Assembly: GCF_004362805.1 (NCBI RefSeq)
Contig: NZ_SNYF01000007.1
Coordinates: 248,001 to 312,000, forward strand
Direction of reading: 5' to 3'
DNA length: 64,000 nt
Source of the DNA: Algoriphagus boseongensis
Lineage (GTDB): Bacteria > Bacteroidota > Bacteroidia > Cytophagales > Cyclobacteriaceae
Position numbers and translations under genes: made by a program. Every line of letters starts with the position of its first letter. The first letter of the stretch is position 1. Of this stretch, positions 9,801-17,213 are shown one piece after another. Under the pieces are notes generated by a model. It was not told the origin of the DNA. It did not search any database and worked only from the letters and a program-made list of their open reading frames with translations.

Positions 9801-11224
9801 ACCAAGGCAGGGTTTGTTTTGGAATTGGAAATTCTATAAAACTGACGAATTCCAAGGCCGCTCGTCAAGTCCGTCCAATTGTCGGCGTAGTCTATGCTTT
9901 TATAAATCCCTCCATCAGAACCGGAATAAATGGTGTTTCCTACCCACTCCAAAACATGGACATCAGCATGATTATATCCAATAGAATTAGGAAGCGACCA
10001 AGCTGTAGTAGGAGAAAATGAATATCCTCCATTAGTTGATTTCCAGCAAATAATACCAGCAATGTGAACCTCATCCGCGTTGTTGGGATTGACCGTCATC
10101 GCCATATCATAGCCTGCCTGCCCAGTGGTTCCTGTGCCCGAGGTTTCGTATCCGAAGTAGTTGGTGCCAGAGGATGAAGAACCTATTACGGTTGTATAAA
10201 AAGTAGCTCCTCCGTCGTCAGATCTATACATTCTTCCAAAAACGCTTCCACTCGCCTGCACTGCATACACTCTTAAAGGTGAAGCTGGGGAAACAGCTAC
10301 TAAAGTTCGTCCTGTGGTGGAAAGTCCTTGTGAACTGCCTAAAGTAGTCCAGGTTTCTCCTCCATCTGTGGATCGTTGAACTTGGTTGTCTGATGCTATT
10401 AAAACGTTAAGGTTTTCAGGCAGAAATTCGATGTCCTCAGCAAAAACAGTTGATTTTCTTACGAATGAATTTCCTCCATCAATAGATTTACTGATCCCGC
10501 TGGATCCTACAGCAAAAAGTATGGTTGGGTCGGTTGGGTGAAAAAGGATTTTATAAACCGTCCCAACATTGGAATTAGCTGAAGTCCAATTAAATCCTCC
10601 ATCCAAACTTTTTAGAATCGTACCATTTGTTTTTCCTCCATATACAATGTTTGGATTGCTAGGATGCACGGTAACCGAATACATGGTCATCATGCTATTG
10701 TCATAATCAGCCAAAGGAATCCATTGATTTCCGCCCTGGGTACTTTTCCACATGCCTCCGCCTGGAGTGGTGACGTAAATGATATTTGGATTGGAAGGCG
10801 AAACGGCAATAGAGGTTATTCTTCCCACTCCAGGATTCCATCCAGATGTCCTATTCCAATAGGTAGGACCTATCTCGGTCCAAGTACCTTGAGTTGCAGA
10901 AGCCATTAAGGCTGCTTGCTCGTATTGTTGTTGATCAAATCCTTCAGGAAGAAAATACCCATTTTCGTCCAAGTGGAATTGTTGTTCGTATTTCCAGCGC
11001 TCGTATTGTTTGAAGCCAGTTCCTCTAGTTCGCCCAACCGCATCGAAAAATCTTTTAGCCAAAGCGTCAATTTCCTGAAGCTTCATGTCTCTTCGCTCCA
11101 TGAGCTTCCAGATGTCTATTCTTTTATCCGCTGAATTTCCCTGAGAAAATCCGGGAATTGAGAGCCCAACGAAACAGATAATTACTAGAAGTAGGGACAG
11201 GAAAATGTGTAGTTTTTTCTTCAT
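6839..11224 (-). CDS. Multidomain T9SS cargo: BNR propeller, fibronectin III and PPC domains
   Basis: 1461 residues. Signal peptide at 1-27 (ends GLSIPGFSQG). Residues about 100-740 carry sortilin/VPS10-like Asp-box blades (WKSTQGGNQW, SLDGGFNWT, SIDGGNSF, STDGGETW, TNGGSSYS, NDGGSNWS). Fibronectin type III domains lie at about 742-830, 832-920, 922-1012 and 1143-1228. Two PPC (bacterial pre-peptidase C-terminal) domains, each with the core DQDWFEI or DEDWFAV, lie at about 1020-1125 and 1233-1345. The last 80 residues are a type A T9SS sorting domain (RLYPNPSRDKIYLEF ... GIYLIRLQ). No catalytic domain is visible, so a surface adhesin or binding role is likely. PorU/PorV at 58309-62756 would process and attach it. 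Confidence 0.9.
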   Translation of the reverse strand: MKKKLHIFLSLLLVIICFVGLSIPGFSQGNSADKRIDIWKLMERRDMKLQEIDALAKRFFDAVGRTRGTGFKQYERWKYEQQFHLDENGYFLPEGFDQQQYEQAALMASATQGTWTEIGPTYWNRTSGWNPGVGRITSIAVSPSNPNIIYVTTPGGGMWKSTQGGNQWIPLADYDNSMMTMYSVTVHPSNPNIVYGGKTNGTILKSLDGGFNWTSANSNVGTVYKILFHPTDPTILFAVGSSGISKSIDGGNSFVRKSTVFAEDIEFLPENLNVLIASDNQVQRSTDGGETWTTLGSSQGLSTTGRTLVAVSPASPLRVYAVQASGSVFGRMYRSDDGGATFYTTVIGSSSSGTNYFGYETSGTGTTGQAGYDMAMTVNPNNADEVHIAGIICWKSTNGGYSFSPTTAWSLPNSIGYNHADVHVLEWVGNTIYSGSDGGIYKSIDYADNWTDLTSGLGIRQFYRISNSKTNPALVMGGAQDNGTSIYKNNGWIDWLGADGMDNIVSPLDANLIWGTSQYGSMYRTTNGGSSYSSISEPATGNWVTPIAVESNTNTIYAGWNGVYRSTDLGVSWTKISGNVITSNLNTLFVAPSDSKYIYASVGGTLYVTNDGGSNWSNYSIGSTISSIGIHPNNPERIWITTTSSANRLLYSEDAGATISNISTGLPSMAGRSVVIDDTPQEGVYVGMNIGVYYKNNQMTSWVNMTENLPLVAVNEVELVPNAGKIRVGTYGRGIWESPIYSACPGASNLSANPVGSTTATLNWTAAPGATEYLVEYKRLQDANWTLATSATSATQWSLTGLIQQTTYEWRITSVCSGGNGSAATSQFTTGVTCQTPQGLQTSAINTNSATLAWQALSGVLGYSVDYRKVGDTNWINLTQGTNQTQINLNNLSEGTGYEWRVQAICTEGGGSYSQAQFTTAITCNAPSNLNTSGITSNSAILNWASVSGASGYDLDFRTSGSSNWILLASNHPQNSYPLGGLAENTNYEWRVRTNCGTLSGTSSYLQSQFTTLVQVCEDIYESNETRTAAKVIGTSPINARIGSTTDQDWFEIPIGNGKNTNLRVNLEGLTSNTFLYLYNSSGNLLASSEAVNSATQTVIYNSGTSRTSYFILVKGDGQSFSNSCYTLLAETSTKAFTNPNSCDAPTGLTTPNVDLNSATVSWNAVSNGLDYQVEYKLATSSTWIVAASNTPGTSLTLSGLKENQNYNWRVKANCSISTSTYSSSSFTTASNFCVDLYENNDTRQDAKTISTGSVINATISSSSDEDWFAVNLGKGRSTNLRISLDGLPANFDLYLYNSSGQLISSSNNGGINPEQIVWNSSNSSTTYYIQVISATGENSTSCYSLLVETSTKAYPVANRELNPEDTSTDTEIPELEFYEGIRLYPNPSRDKIYLEFYSSVSFTGNLELLDMSGKSSWTQSAEVKVGENRIELDVSREKPGIYLIRLQSNRTLMNRKIIIQ

Positions 11225-11426
11225 ACTAATTTGATTTTACATCCACACCAAGTGAAAAACTATTCGAAGAATAAAGAATTTTATTTTAAATCAAAGACAT
11301 TTAACAATTTATTATTAATTAAAAATAATAATATAAAGAATAAAATTCTGAAAAATGAAAACATAGTACTAAATAGATTATGCGAAAATCATTTTCCTGA
11401 TTTCAAACTGAATTTATTAGAAACAA

Positions 11427-11455
11427 AAAAAACCTGCCTTTTGAGCAGGTTTTTT
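11427..11455 (-). terminator. Rho-independent terminator of the Tat-exported oxidoreductase gene
   Basis: AAAAAACCTGC (11427-11437) pairs with GCAGGTTTTTT (11445-11455) around a seven-base loop. It has U-tracts in both orientations and lies 21 bases past the stop at 11476. Confidence 0.85.
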
Positions 11456-11475
11456 GAGTGAGTTTTGAAAGAAAA

Positions 11476-12942
11476 TTAAACTTCGAATCCAGATCTGTAG
11501 GTTCTTCCCACAAATTGGTTTGCTTCTTCCAAATTGGTGATTCTCATGTTTTCCCCGTCCCAAAGCAATTTGCGACGTCCAAAGAATTCATCTCTTCCTT
11601 GTGCATTCTTTCTTTTGAGCATATAGCTTCTGATAGCTAAGTTACCCATCAATACAGTTTCAGTCATTGGACCGGCATAGTCGAAAGAGGAGGTAAGGCC
11701 TTTGTGCTCTTCTGAGCCAAAACCTGCCTTACAAGCATCTACCCACTTGCGCTGATGACCGTATTCCGGTTCGGTATCTGGTAGCCTATCTGGTCCAAAT
11801 TCCTGGGTGCCATCATACAAGAACAACTTCGGCATCAAAGGGGAGCTGTCGTTGATGTTATGTGTAATGATGCCTTTTTCTCCGATCATCATGACACCAT
11901 TGGCAGAATTCGCTCCACCCAAATCCATGTCAGGAGGGATAATGTCGGGGTGAGAAGGTCTAATTCCTCCGTCCATCCAAGTCATTTCCAGTGGAACAGG
12001 ATTTTTGGCAGTTGGTCCGTAGTGGAGGGTGATAAATGAGGAAGCAGGGCAACCTTCAGGGTTGTAATCGGCAGTCCACATTTGGGAGAAAACTGATCCC
12101 ACTGAGCATTCTGCATCGGTAGGGTAGTTCAGCCCTAGCATTCGGAACGGAATATCCATCAAGTGGCATCCCACATCACCCAATGCACCGGTACCATAAT
12201 CCCACCAACCTCTCCAGTTGAATGGATGGAGATTTGGGGTATAAGGGATTTCAGGAGCTGGACCTAGCCACAAGTCCCAATCCATAGCATCCGGTTTGGT
12301 GCTTGGGTCAGCTTTTGGAAAAGCACCACCCTGAGGCCAAACTGGCCGGTTGGTCCAGATTTGCACTTTGGAGACCTTGCCGATTTTATTCTCATTCATC
12401 CAGCCACGGATCATATCCATCAGGGGATTGGAAGCACCTTGGTTTCCCATTTGAGTTACCACCTTTTGGTCTCTGGCCATCTGGGTGAGCATTCTTGCTT
12501 CTCGGATATTATGGGTCATTGGCTTTTGCACATAGACGTGCTTGCCTCGCTCCATGCAGTATTTTGCTGCCGGACCATGGACATGATCTGGTGTGGAAAT
12601 GGTTACGGCATCGATGTCTTTTTCCGTATCCAGCATTTTTCTGTAGTCCGCATAAAGCTTTGCGTTGGGGAAGCTTTTCACGGAGTCTTTGGCAGAACCT
12701 GAGAAATCCACATCGCAAAGGGCAACTACTCGCTCTCTACCGTTTACAGAGGCATTCAAGATGTCACTTCTACCTTTCCCTCCTGCTCCGATGGCGGCTA
12801 GATTAAGCTGATCTGAGGGTGCGGTATATCCCACTCCGCCTAAAACATGGCGGGGTACTATGAAAAAGGATGAGGCTATCGCCGCATTTTTAATAAACTC
12901 TCGTCTGGATTGACCAGAAGAGGGTTGGTCTGGTTTTTTCAT
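11476..12942 (-). CDS. Gfo/Idh/MocA family oxidoreductase with Tat signal
   Basis: 488 residues. Residues 13-35 (RREFIKNAAIASSFFIVPRHV) fit a twin-arginine signal, so export of the folded, cofactor-loaded enzyme is predicted. The Rossmann fold follows (LAAIGAGGKGRSDI), then YVQKPMTHNIREAR with the conserved lysine of the EKP motif in the variant QKP. The C-terminal domain has WWDYGTGALGDVGCHLMDIPFRM, typical of the Bacteroidota/Planctomycetota exported branch that includes glycoside-processing oxidoreductases. Substrate unknown. It is longer than the cytoplasmic paralogue at 3995-4996 and not closely related. The 44-residue ORF at 13071-13205 lies upstream in the same direction. Confidence 0.9.
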   Translation of the reverse strand: MKKPDQPSSGQSRREFIKNAAIASSFFIVPRHVLGGVGYTAPSDQLNLAAIGAGGKGRSDILNASVNGRERVVALCDVDFSGSAKDSVKSFPNAKLYADYRKMLDTEKDIDAVTISTPDHVHGPAAKYCMERGKHVYVQKPMTHNIREARMLTQMARDQKVVTQMGNQGASNPLMDMIRGWMNENKIGKVSKVQIWTNRPVWPQGGAFPKADPSTKPDAMDWDLWLGPAPEIPYTPNLHPFNWRGWWDYGTGALGDVGCHLMDIPFRMLGLNYPTDAECSVGSVFSQMWTADYNPEGCPASSFITLHYGPTAKNPVPLEMTWMDGGIRPSHPDIIPPDMDLGGANSANGVMMIGEKGIITHNINDSSPLMPKLFLYDGTQEFGPDRLPDTEPEYGHQRKWVDACKAGFGSEEHKGLTSSFDYAGPMTETVLMGNLAIRSYMLKRKNAQGRDEFFGRRKLLWDGENMRITNLEEANQFVGRTYRSGFEV

Positions 12943-13070
12943 GGTTTATAGTCAATTAAGGTTTTTCGAATTCTTAAGGTAGAAAATAATGGGTTTTAAG
13001 AAAACGGGGGAGGTCAAAAGATTGATGAATGGGCATTCTGAAAGCTTCAAAGGACAATCCATTCCCTTTT

Positions 13071-13205
13071 TTACAAACCTTCAGGAAAGATCAATTCGAA
13101 ATCTTCTTTTTCCAGATGGGTGGATTTTTGAAAAAAAGACAATACAAGATCGATTTCGTAAATAATTCCTGAAATTTTCTGGAGCAGGATGGCTTCTTCC
13201 GGCAT
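13071..13205 (-). CDS. Candidate 44-residue small protein
   Basis: A short frame from ATG (13205) to TAA (13071) with protein-like composition: it begins MPEEAILLQKISGIIYEIDL, continues with alternating hydrophobic and acidic residues that would form an amphipathic helix, and ends LIFPEGL. It has no Cys and one His. It is divergent from the transhydrogenase operon, with 65 bases between the two starts, and points the same way as the Tat-exported oxidoreductase 128 bases downstream. I do not recognise the family. Codon choice resembles the neighbours. The competing plus-strand frame over the same bases reads less naturally. Homologues would be needed for certainty. Confidence 0.5.
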   Translation of the reverse strand: MPEEAILLQKISGIIYEIDLVLSFFQKSTHLEKEDFELIFPEGL

Positions 13206-13221
13206 TAAAATTTACTTTCGG

Positions 13222-13240
13222 TAAGTTAAGTGTTAACTTA
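13222..13240. promoter_or_regulatory. Perfect 8-bp inverted repeat upstream of the transhydrogenase operon
   Basis: TAAGTTAA-GTG-TTAACTTA is a perfect inverted repeat ending 30 bases before the first start codon, followed at once by TTTTG. The bases TATTTTG (13239-13245) resemble the -7 box TAnnTTTG with one base missing. There is no T-run and the hairpin is A+T-rich, so a protein operator is more likely than a terminator. Confidence 0.5.
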
Positions 13241-13270
13241 TTTTGAAAGACCCTGTATTAATCTCCAACC

Positions 13271-14395
13271 ATGAAAATAGGAGTACTTAAAGAAACCAAG
13301 GAATTTGAGAATCGAGTGGCGCTCAGTCCGGATGTGGTCAAGCTGCTCAAAAAGAAGGAATTTGAGGTTTTGGTCCAAGCCGTTGCTGGGGAAGCTTCTT
13401 ATTTTCTGGACAAGGATTACACCGACGCAGGAGCTGAAGTGGTTTCCTTGGAAAATGTCTTCCAAGCCGATGTGATCTTGAAAGTCAATATCCTGACTCT
13501 AGAAGAAATCAACCAGATGAAACCCGGCTCAGCATGTATTTCTTACATGTACGCCTACCAGCATCCCGATGTCATTGAGGCTTTGAATAAAAAGAATATC
13601 ACTTCTTTTTCCATGGATGCTGTTCCTAGAATTTCAAGAGCCCAAAAAATGGATGCCTTGTCTTCTCAAGCCAATCTCGCAGGATATAAGGCGGTTCTTT
13701 TGGGAGCAAATCATTTGGGTAAAATTTTCCCTTTGATGATGACTGCTTCTGGAACCATCACCCCGGCCAAGGTTCTGATTTTCGGAGCAGGTGTGGCAGG
13801 TTTGCAAGCTATTGCCACTGCAAAGCGTTTGGGTGCAATTGTAGAATGTACCGATGTGCGTCCGGAAACTAAAGAACAGGTAGAATCCCTAGGTGGAAGA
13901 TTTCTCACAGTGGAAGGAGCGGAAGGAGTAAAAGTCGAAGGAGGATATGCCAAGGAAGTTTCTGCGGAGTTCTTGGAAAAACAGCAACAATTGATTCGTG
14001 AAAAAATCAAGGAAGCTGATCTGGTAATTACCACAGCTTTGGTGATGGGGAAAAAATCTCCAATTCTGGTCACAGAAGACATGGTCAAAACCATGAAAAC
14101 AGGTTCTGTGATCGTGGATATGGCAGTGGAATCGGGAGGTAACTGTGAGATTTCTGTAAAAAATGAAACAGTGGTTAAATATGGAGTCACCCTAATTGGT
14201 GAATCTAATTTGCCTTCTCTGCTTCCCGTCAATGCCAGTCAGCTATACGCAACCAATATCAGCACCCTTTTACTTCACTTGGCTAATGCTCAGGGATTCA
14301 TTTTTGACCCCGAAGAGGAAATTGCCAAAGGAGTTTTGATTACCCAAGATGGACAGCTTGTTCATGCATTTACCAAAAGTATTCTCAAAGTCTAG
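13271..14395 (+). CDS. pntAA: Proton-translocating NAD(P) transhydrogenase, subunit alpha part 1
   Basis: 374 residues. This is the soluble dI domain that binds NAD(H), with an AlaDh/PNT N-terminal domain (KETKEFENRVALSPDVV) and the Rossmann motif GAGVAGLQAIATAKRLGA near residue 175. It lies in the cytoplasm and passes hydride to the dIII domain in PntB. Here alpha is split into two proteins, as in Rhodospirillum and many Bacteroidota, rather than the single PntA of E. coli. It is first of three genes: 14 bases separate it from pntAB. The likely role is NADPH supply driven by the proton gradient. Confidence 0.95.
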   Translation: MKIGVLKETKEFENRVALSPDVVKLLKKKEFEVLVQAVAGEASYFLDKDYTDAGAEVVSLENVFQADVILKVNILTLEEINQMKPGSACISYMYAYQHPDVIEALNKKNITSFSMDAVPRISRAQKMDALSSQANLAGYKAVLLGANHLGKIFPLMMTASGTITPAKVLIFGAGVAGLQAIATAKRLGAIVECTDVRPETKEQVESLGGRFLTVEGAEGVKVEGGYAKEVSAEFLEKQQQLIREKIKEADLVITTALVMGKKSPILVTEDMVKTMKTGSVIVDMAVESGGNCEISVKNETVVKYGVTLIGESNLPSLLPVNASQLYATNISTLLLHLANAQGFIFDPEEEIAKGVLITQDGQLVHAFTKSILKV

Positions 14396-14409
14396 ACCCT
14401 GATTTACCT

Positions 14410-14697
14410 ATGGATACCGCAGCACTTCTAATGCTTATTTATGTATTGGTTCTTGCCAGTTTTCTTGGTTTCGAACTGATTTCCAAAGTACCACCGACTT
14501 TACACACTCCCTTGATGTCCGGCTCCAATGCCATTTCCGGAATTACCATTGTGGGAGCTCTGATCGCCACAAACGAAATGGGCTTTACCACCTTGAGCAA
14601 ATGGCTGGGAATGTTTGCCCTAGTTTTAGCAACCATCAATGTGGTAGGTGGCTATGCTGTTACCGATCGAATGCTTAAAATGTTTAAGAAGAAATGA
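14410..14697 (+). CDS. pntAB: NAD(P) transhydrogenase, subunit alpha part 2
   Basis: 95 residues, almost wholly hydrophobic, with three predicted membrane helices (about 4-22, 41-58 and 64-84) and the conserved loop KVPPTLHTPLMSGSNAISG of the dII membrane domain. It forms part of the proton channel together with the membrane part of PntB. The stop codon overlaps the pntB start by four bases (ATGA), which suggests translational coupling. Length matches stand-alone PntAB proteins. Confidence 0.95.
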   Translation: MDTAALLMLIYVLVLASFLGFELISKVPPTLHTPLMSGSNAISGITIVGALIATNEMGFTTLSKWLGMFALVLATINVVGGYAVTDRMLKMFKKK

Positions 14698-16082
14698 GCA
14701 GCATCGTACAAGTAGCCTACCTGGTTTCTTCCATCCTTTTTGTGATGGGGATCAAGTTTTTGGGAAAAACCAAAGACGCCCGAAGAGGAAATTTCCTTTC
14801 TGCTATTGGGATGCTGATAGCAGTGGTGGCCACCTTGGTCACTTTGGACATTTTGACTTTTGTTGAAATCTTCGCCTGCATTTTGGTGGGTGGAGCCATT
14901 GGGCTCTACTACGCCAAAAAAGTTGAGATGACCCAAATCCCTGAAATGGTGGCCCTTTTCAATGGATTTGGTGGAATTGCCTCCCTTGCTGTTGCGCTCT
15001 CCGATCATTTTTTGAAAACAGAAGTCTTGCAAGTGGAAATAGATACCGTCAACTCGGTAAGTATAATCGCCTCCGTATTGATTGGAGGGGTGACCTTCAC
15101 CGGATCTATGGTCGCTTGGATGAAATTGAATGGAAAAATCTCCGGTCAACCAATCATGTTCACCGGACAGCATCTGCTCAATTTACTCTTGTTGGTTGCC
15201 TTTTTGGGAGTAGCTGTAATGACTTATTTATTCCAGATCGAGCCGATTTACATTACGATTTTGGTAGTGATAGCTCTTTTGGTTGGGGTTCTAATTGTAA
15301 TTCCAATTGGAGGGGCAGATATGCCGGTCGTAATTTCTTTGCTGAACTCTTATTCAGGAATGGCAGCATGCGCCACCGGTTTTATCCTGAATAATAATGT
15401 ACTGATTGTTGCAGGTTCGCTGGTCGGTGCTTCCGGGATTATTTTGACTCAAATCATGTGTAAGGCAATGAATCGCTCCCTGATGAACGTCTTGCTCGGA
15501 GGATTTGGACAAACAGTTGCGGCTGGTCCTCAGGATGGGCCTCAAATTGTGATCAAAGAAGTAGGAGTGGAGGAAGCCGCTATGCTTTTTGATTCAGCTT
15601 CCTCAGTCATTGTAGTACCTGGATATGGAATGGCTGTAGCACAGGCTCAGCACGTGATTCGGGAGTTGATGGAGCAATGCGAAAAGAGAAATATTGATTT
15701 CCGATTTGCCATTCACCCGGTAGCGGGTCGTATGCCGGGGCATATGAATGTGCTTTTGGCGGAGGCCAATATCAGCTATGACAAGCTGATTGAGATGGAA
15801 GCTATCAATGATGATTTCAGCAATACTGACTTGGTATTTGTGGTGGGAGCTAATGATGTGGTGAATCCGGCAGCCCGAACCAATCCACAAAGCCCTATTT
15901 ACGGAATGCCGATATTGAATGCGGATAAGGCAAGAACTGTCATTGTTTCTAAGAGAAGCATGGGAAAAGGATATGCAGGTATCGAAAACGAGCTATTTGG
16001 CTACCCTAATTGTTTGATGCTATTTGGGGATGCCAAACAGACCATCACCAAGGTAGTTGGGGAAATGAAGGAAATGGCCTGA
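14694..16082 (+). CDS. pntB: NAD(P) transhydrogenase, subunit beta
   Basis: 462 residues. The N-terminal part (about 1-260) holds eight or nine membrane helices (dII), and the C-terminal part (about 290-462) is the soluble dIII domain that binds NADP(H). Characteristic dIII motifs are visible: VPGYGMAVAQAQH, FAIHPVAGRMPGHMNVLLAEA, VVGANDVVNPAA and KRSMGKGYAGIEN. With PntAA and PntAB it makes a complete enzyme. The start overlaps the pntAB stop. The small exported protein gene at 16115 follows after 32 bases and is probably on the same transcript. Confidence 0.95.
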   Translation: MSSIVQVAYLVSSILFVMGIKFLGKTKDARRGNFLSAIGMLIAVVATLVTLDILTFVEIFACILVGGAIGLYYAKKVEMTQIPEMVALFNGFGGIASLAVALSDHFLKTEVLQVEIDTVNSVSIIASVLIGGVTFTGSMVAWMKLNGKISGQPIMFTGQHLLNLLLLVAFLGVAVMTYLFQIEPIYITILVVIALLVGVLIVIPIGGADMPVVISLLNSYSGMAACATGFILNNNVLIVAGSLVGASGIILTQIMCKAMNRSLMNVLLGGFGQTVAAGPQDGPQIVIKEVGVEEAAMLFDSASSVIVVPGYGMAVAQAQHVIRELMEQCEKRNIDFRFAIHPVAGRMPGHMNVLLAEANISYDKLIEMEAINDDFSNTDLVFVVGANDVVNPAARTNPQSPIYGMPILNADKARTVIVSKRSMGKGYAGIENELFGYPNCLMLFGDAKQTITKVVGEMKEMA

Positions 16083-16114
16083 TTAATTGGCAAAATAATT
16101 GCCTGAACTGAGGT

Positions 16115-16558
16115 ATGTATCTTTCATTTCTAAGCCATCTGATTCTTCCATTCTTATTTGTTTGGAATCAGGTTCAGTACAGTGAGTTAATCGGTTCTTG
16201 GCAATTGACCTATTTTGACGGAATTGAAAATATCGTCAAGTCAGCCGATTACCAAAATGCCTCCAGTGCTCAGCGGGCTAATATGGATGCCAAAATCAAG
16301 TACCGATTGGAGAGTACTGTTTATCAGTTTGTGGAAGGAGATACTTTGAAATTCATTGATTTTGTCAACCAAACTGTTGTCCAGAAAGCGGCAAAAGTAG
16401 AATTAAAAGATGGGGAAATCTTGGTGATTCACGAAGAAGACCAAGATCGTTTGGCAAAGATTGTTGAATTGACCCCACAAAAGTTGGTTTTGTTACCGAT
16501 CAGTGCCACTTCCAAATCCGGAAAAATGGTTTTTGAAAGAATACCAGAAAAGAAATAA
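16115..16558 (+). CDS. Small exported hypothetical protein, lipocalin-like
   Basis: 147 residues. A hydrophobic N-terminus (MYLSFLSHLILPFLFVWNQ) looks like a signal peptide, followed by ELIGSWQLTYFDG, a lipocalin-like opening, and a beta-strand-rich remainder. No catalytic motif is visible. It lies 32 bases after pntB and before a strong terminator, so it is probably the last gene of the transhydrogenase transcript; whether it has a related job is unknown. The lipocalin resemblance is only at the level of the GSW opening and strand pattern. Confidence 0.7.
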   Translation: MYLSFLSHLILPFLFVWNQVQYSELIGSWQLTYFDGIENIVKSADYQNASSAQRANMDAKIKYRLESTVYQFVEGDTLKFIDFVNQTVVQKAAKVELKDGEILVIHEEDQDRLAKIVELTPQKLVLLPISATSKSGKMVFERIPEKK

Positions 16559-16577
16559 TTCACCCTTGAAATAGACG

Positions 16578-16608
16578 AAAGCCTCAGGAGATTCTCTTGA
16601 GGCTTTTT
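16578..16608. terminator. Bidirectional terminator between the transhydrogenase operon and rnhB
   Basis: GCCTCAGGAGA (16581-16591) pairs with TCTCTTGAGGC (16593-16603), flanked by AAA and TTTTTTT. It sits between two convergent genes and has U-tracts in both directions. The rnhB stop begins at its edge (16608). Confidence 0.85.
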
Positions 16609-17213
16609 TATATACCTAAATCCAACTGAGCCTTAAGCAACTGAAAGCTTTTTCGGTGCCAAATTGTAGGTCCATGTTTTTCTATGCCTTCCCTGTGGGC
16701 TTGGGTTGGATATCCAGCATTTCTTTCCCAGGCGAAATGGGGGAATTCTTGTGCTAATTCCTCCATCAAATTATCTCGATAGACTTTTGCAAGGATGGAA
16801 GCTGCGGCTATAGAGGCAAGTTTTCCGTCTCCCTTGATCACACAGGTATAGGGCAATTTCAGGTCTGATCTCCATCGATTTCCGTCAATAAGCAAATGTT
16901 CCGGCTCAATTGAGAGCTGAAGTACCGCTCTTTTCATTGCCAAAAAAGAGGCATTCAGAATATTGATCTGATCGATTTCTTCCACACTTGCTTCTGCAAT
17001 CGCCCAAGCCAAAGACTTTTCCTTGATTTCTTCAATCAGTTCTTCCCGGTTTGATTTGCTGAGTTTTTTGGAATCATTAATCCATGGATTGGAATAATCC
17101 TGAGGTAAAATGACTGCTGCAGCAACCACTGGGCCTGCAAGACATCCCCGGCCTACTTCATCACATCCTGCTTCCAGACGATTAGCTTCTAAATAGGGTA
17201 GAAGTGCGGGCAT
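16608..17213 (-). CDS. rnhB: Ribonuclease HII
   Basis: 201 residues, normal length. It degrades the RNA strand of RNA-DNA hybrids and starts removal of misincorporated ribonucleotides. The signature AGCDEVGRGCLAGPVVAAAV carries the catalytic D18-E19 pair; later acidic residues are in LLIDGNRW and in AKVYRDNLM. The start (ATG 17213) lies 32 bases inside the end of the upstream glucosidase gene, so the two are co-transcribed and possibly coupled. Confidence 0.95.
   Translation of the reverse strand: MPALLPYLEANRLEAGCDEVGRGCLAGPVVAAAVILPQDYSNPWINDSKKLSKSNREELIEEIKEKSLAWAIAEASVEEIDQINILNASFLAMKRAVLQLSIEPEHLLIDGNRWRSDLKLPYTCVIKGDGKLASIAAASILAKVYRDNLMEELAQEFPHFAWERNAGYPTQAHREGIEKHGPTIWHRKSFQLLKAQLDLGI

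Noticed and set aside
13711..14232. 173-codon complement-strand frame inside pntAA
   Set aside because: Opposite the conserved Rossmann domain of pntAA; composition is not protein-like.
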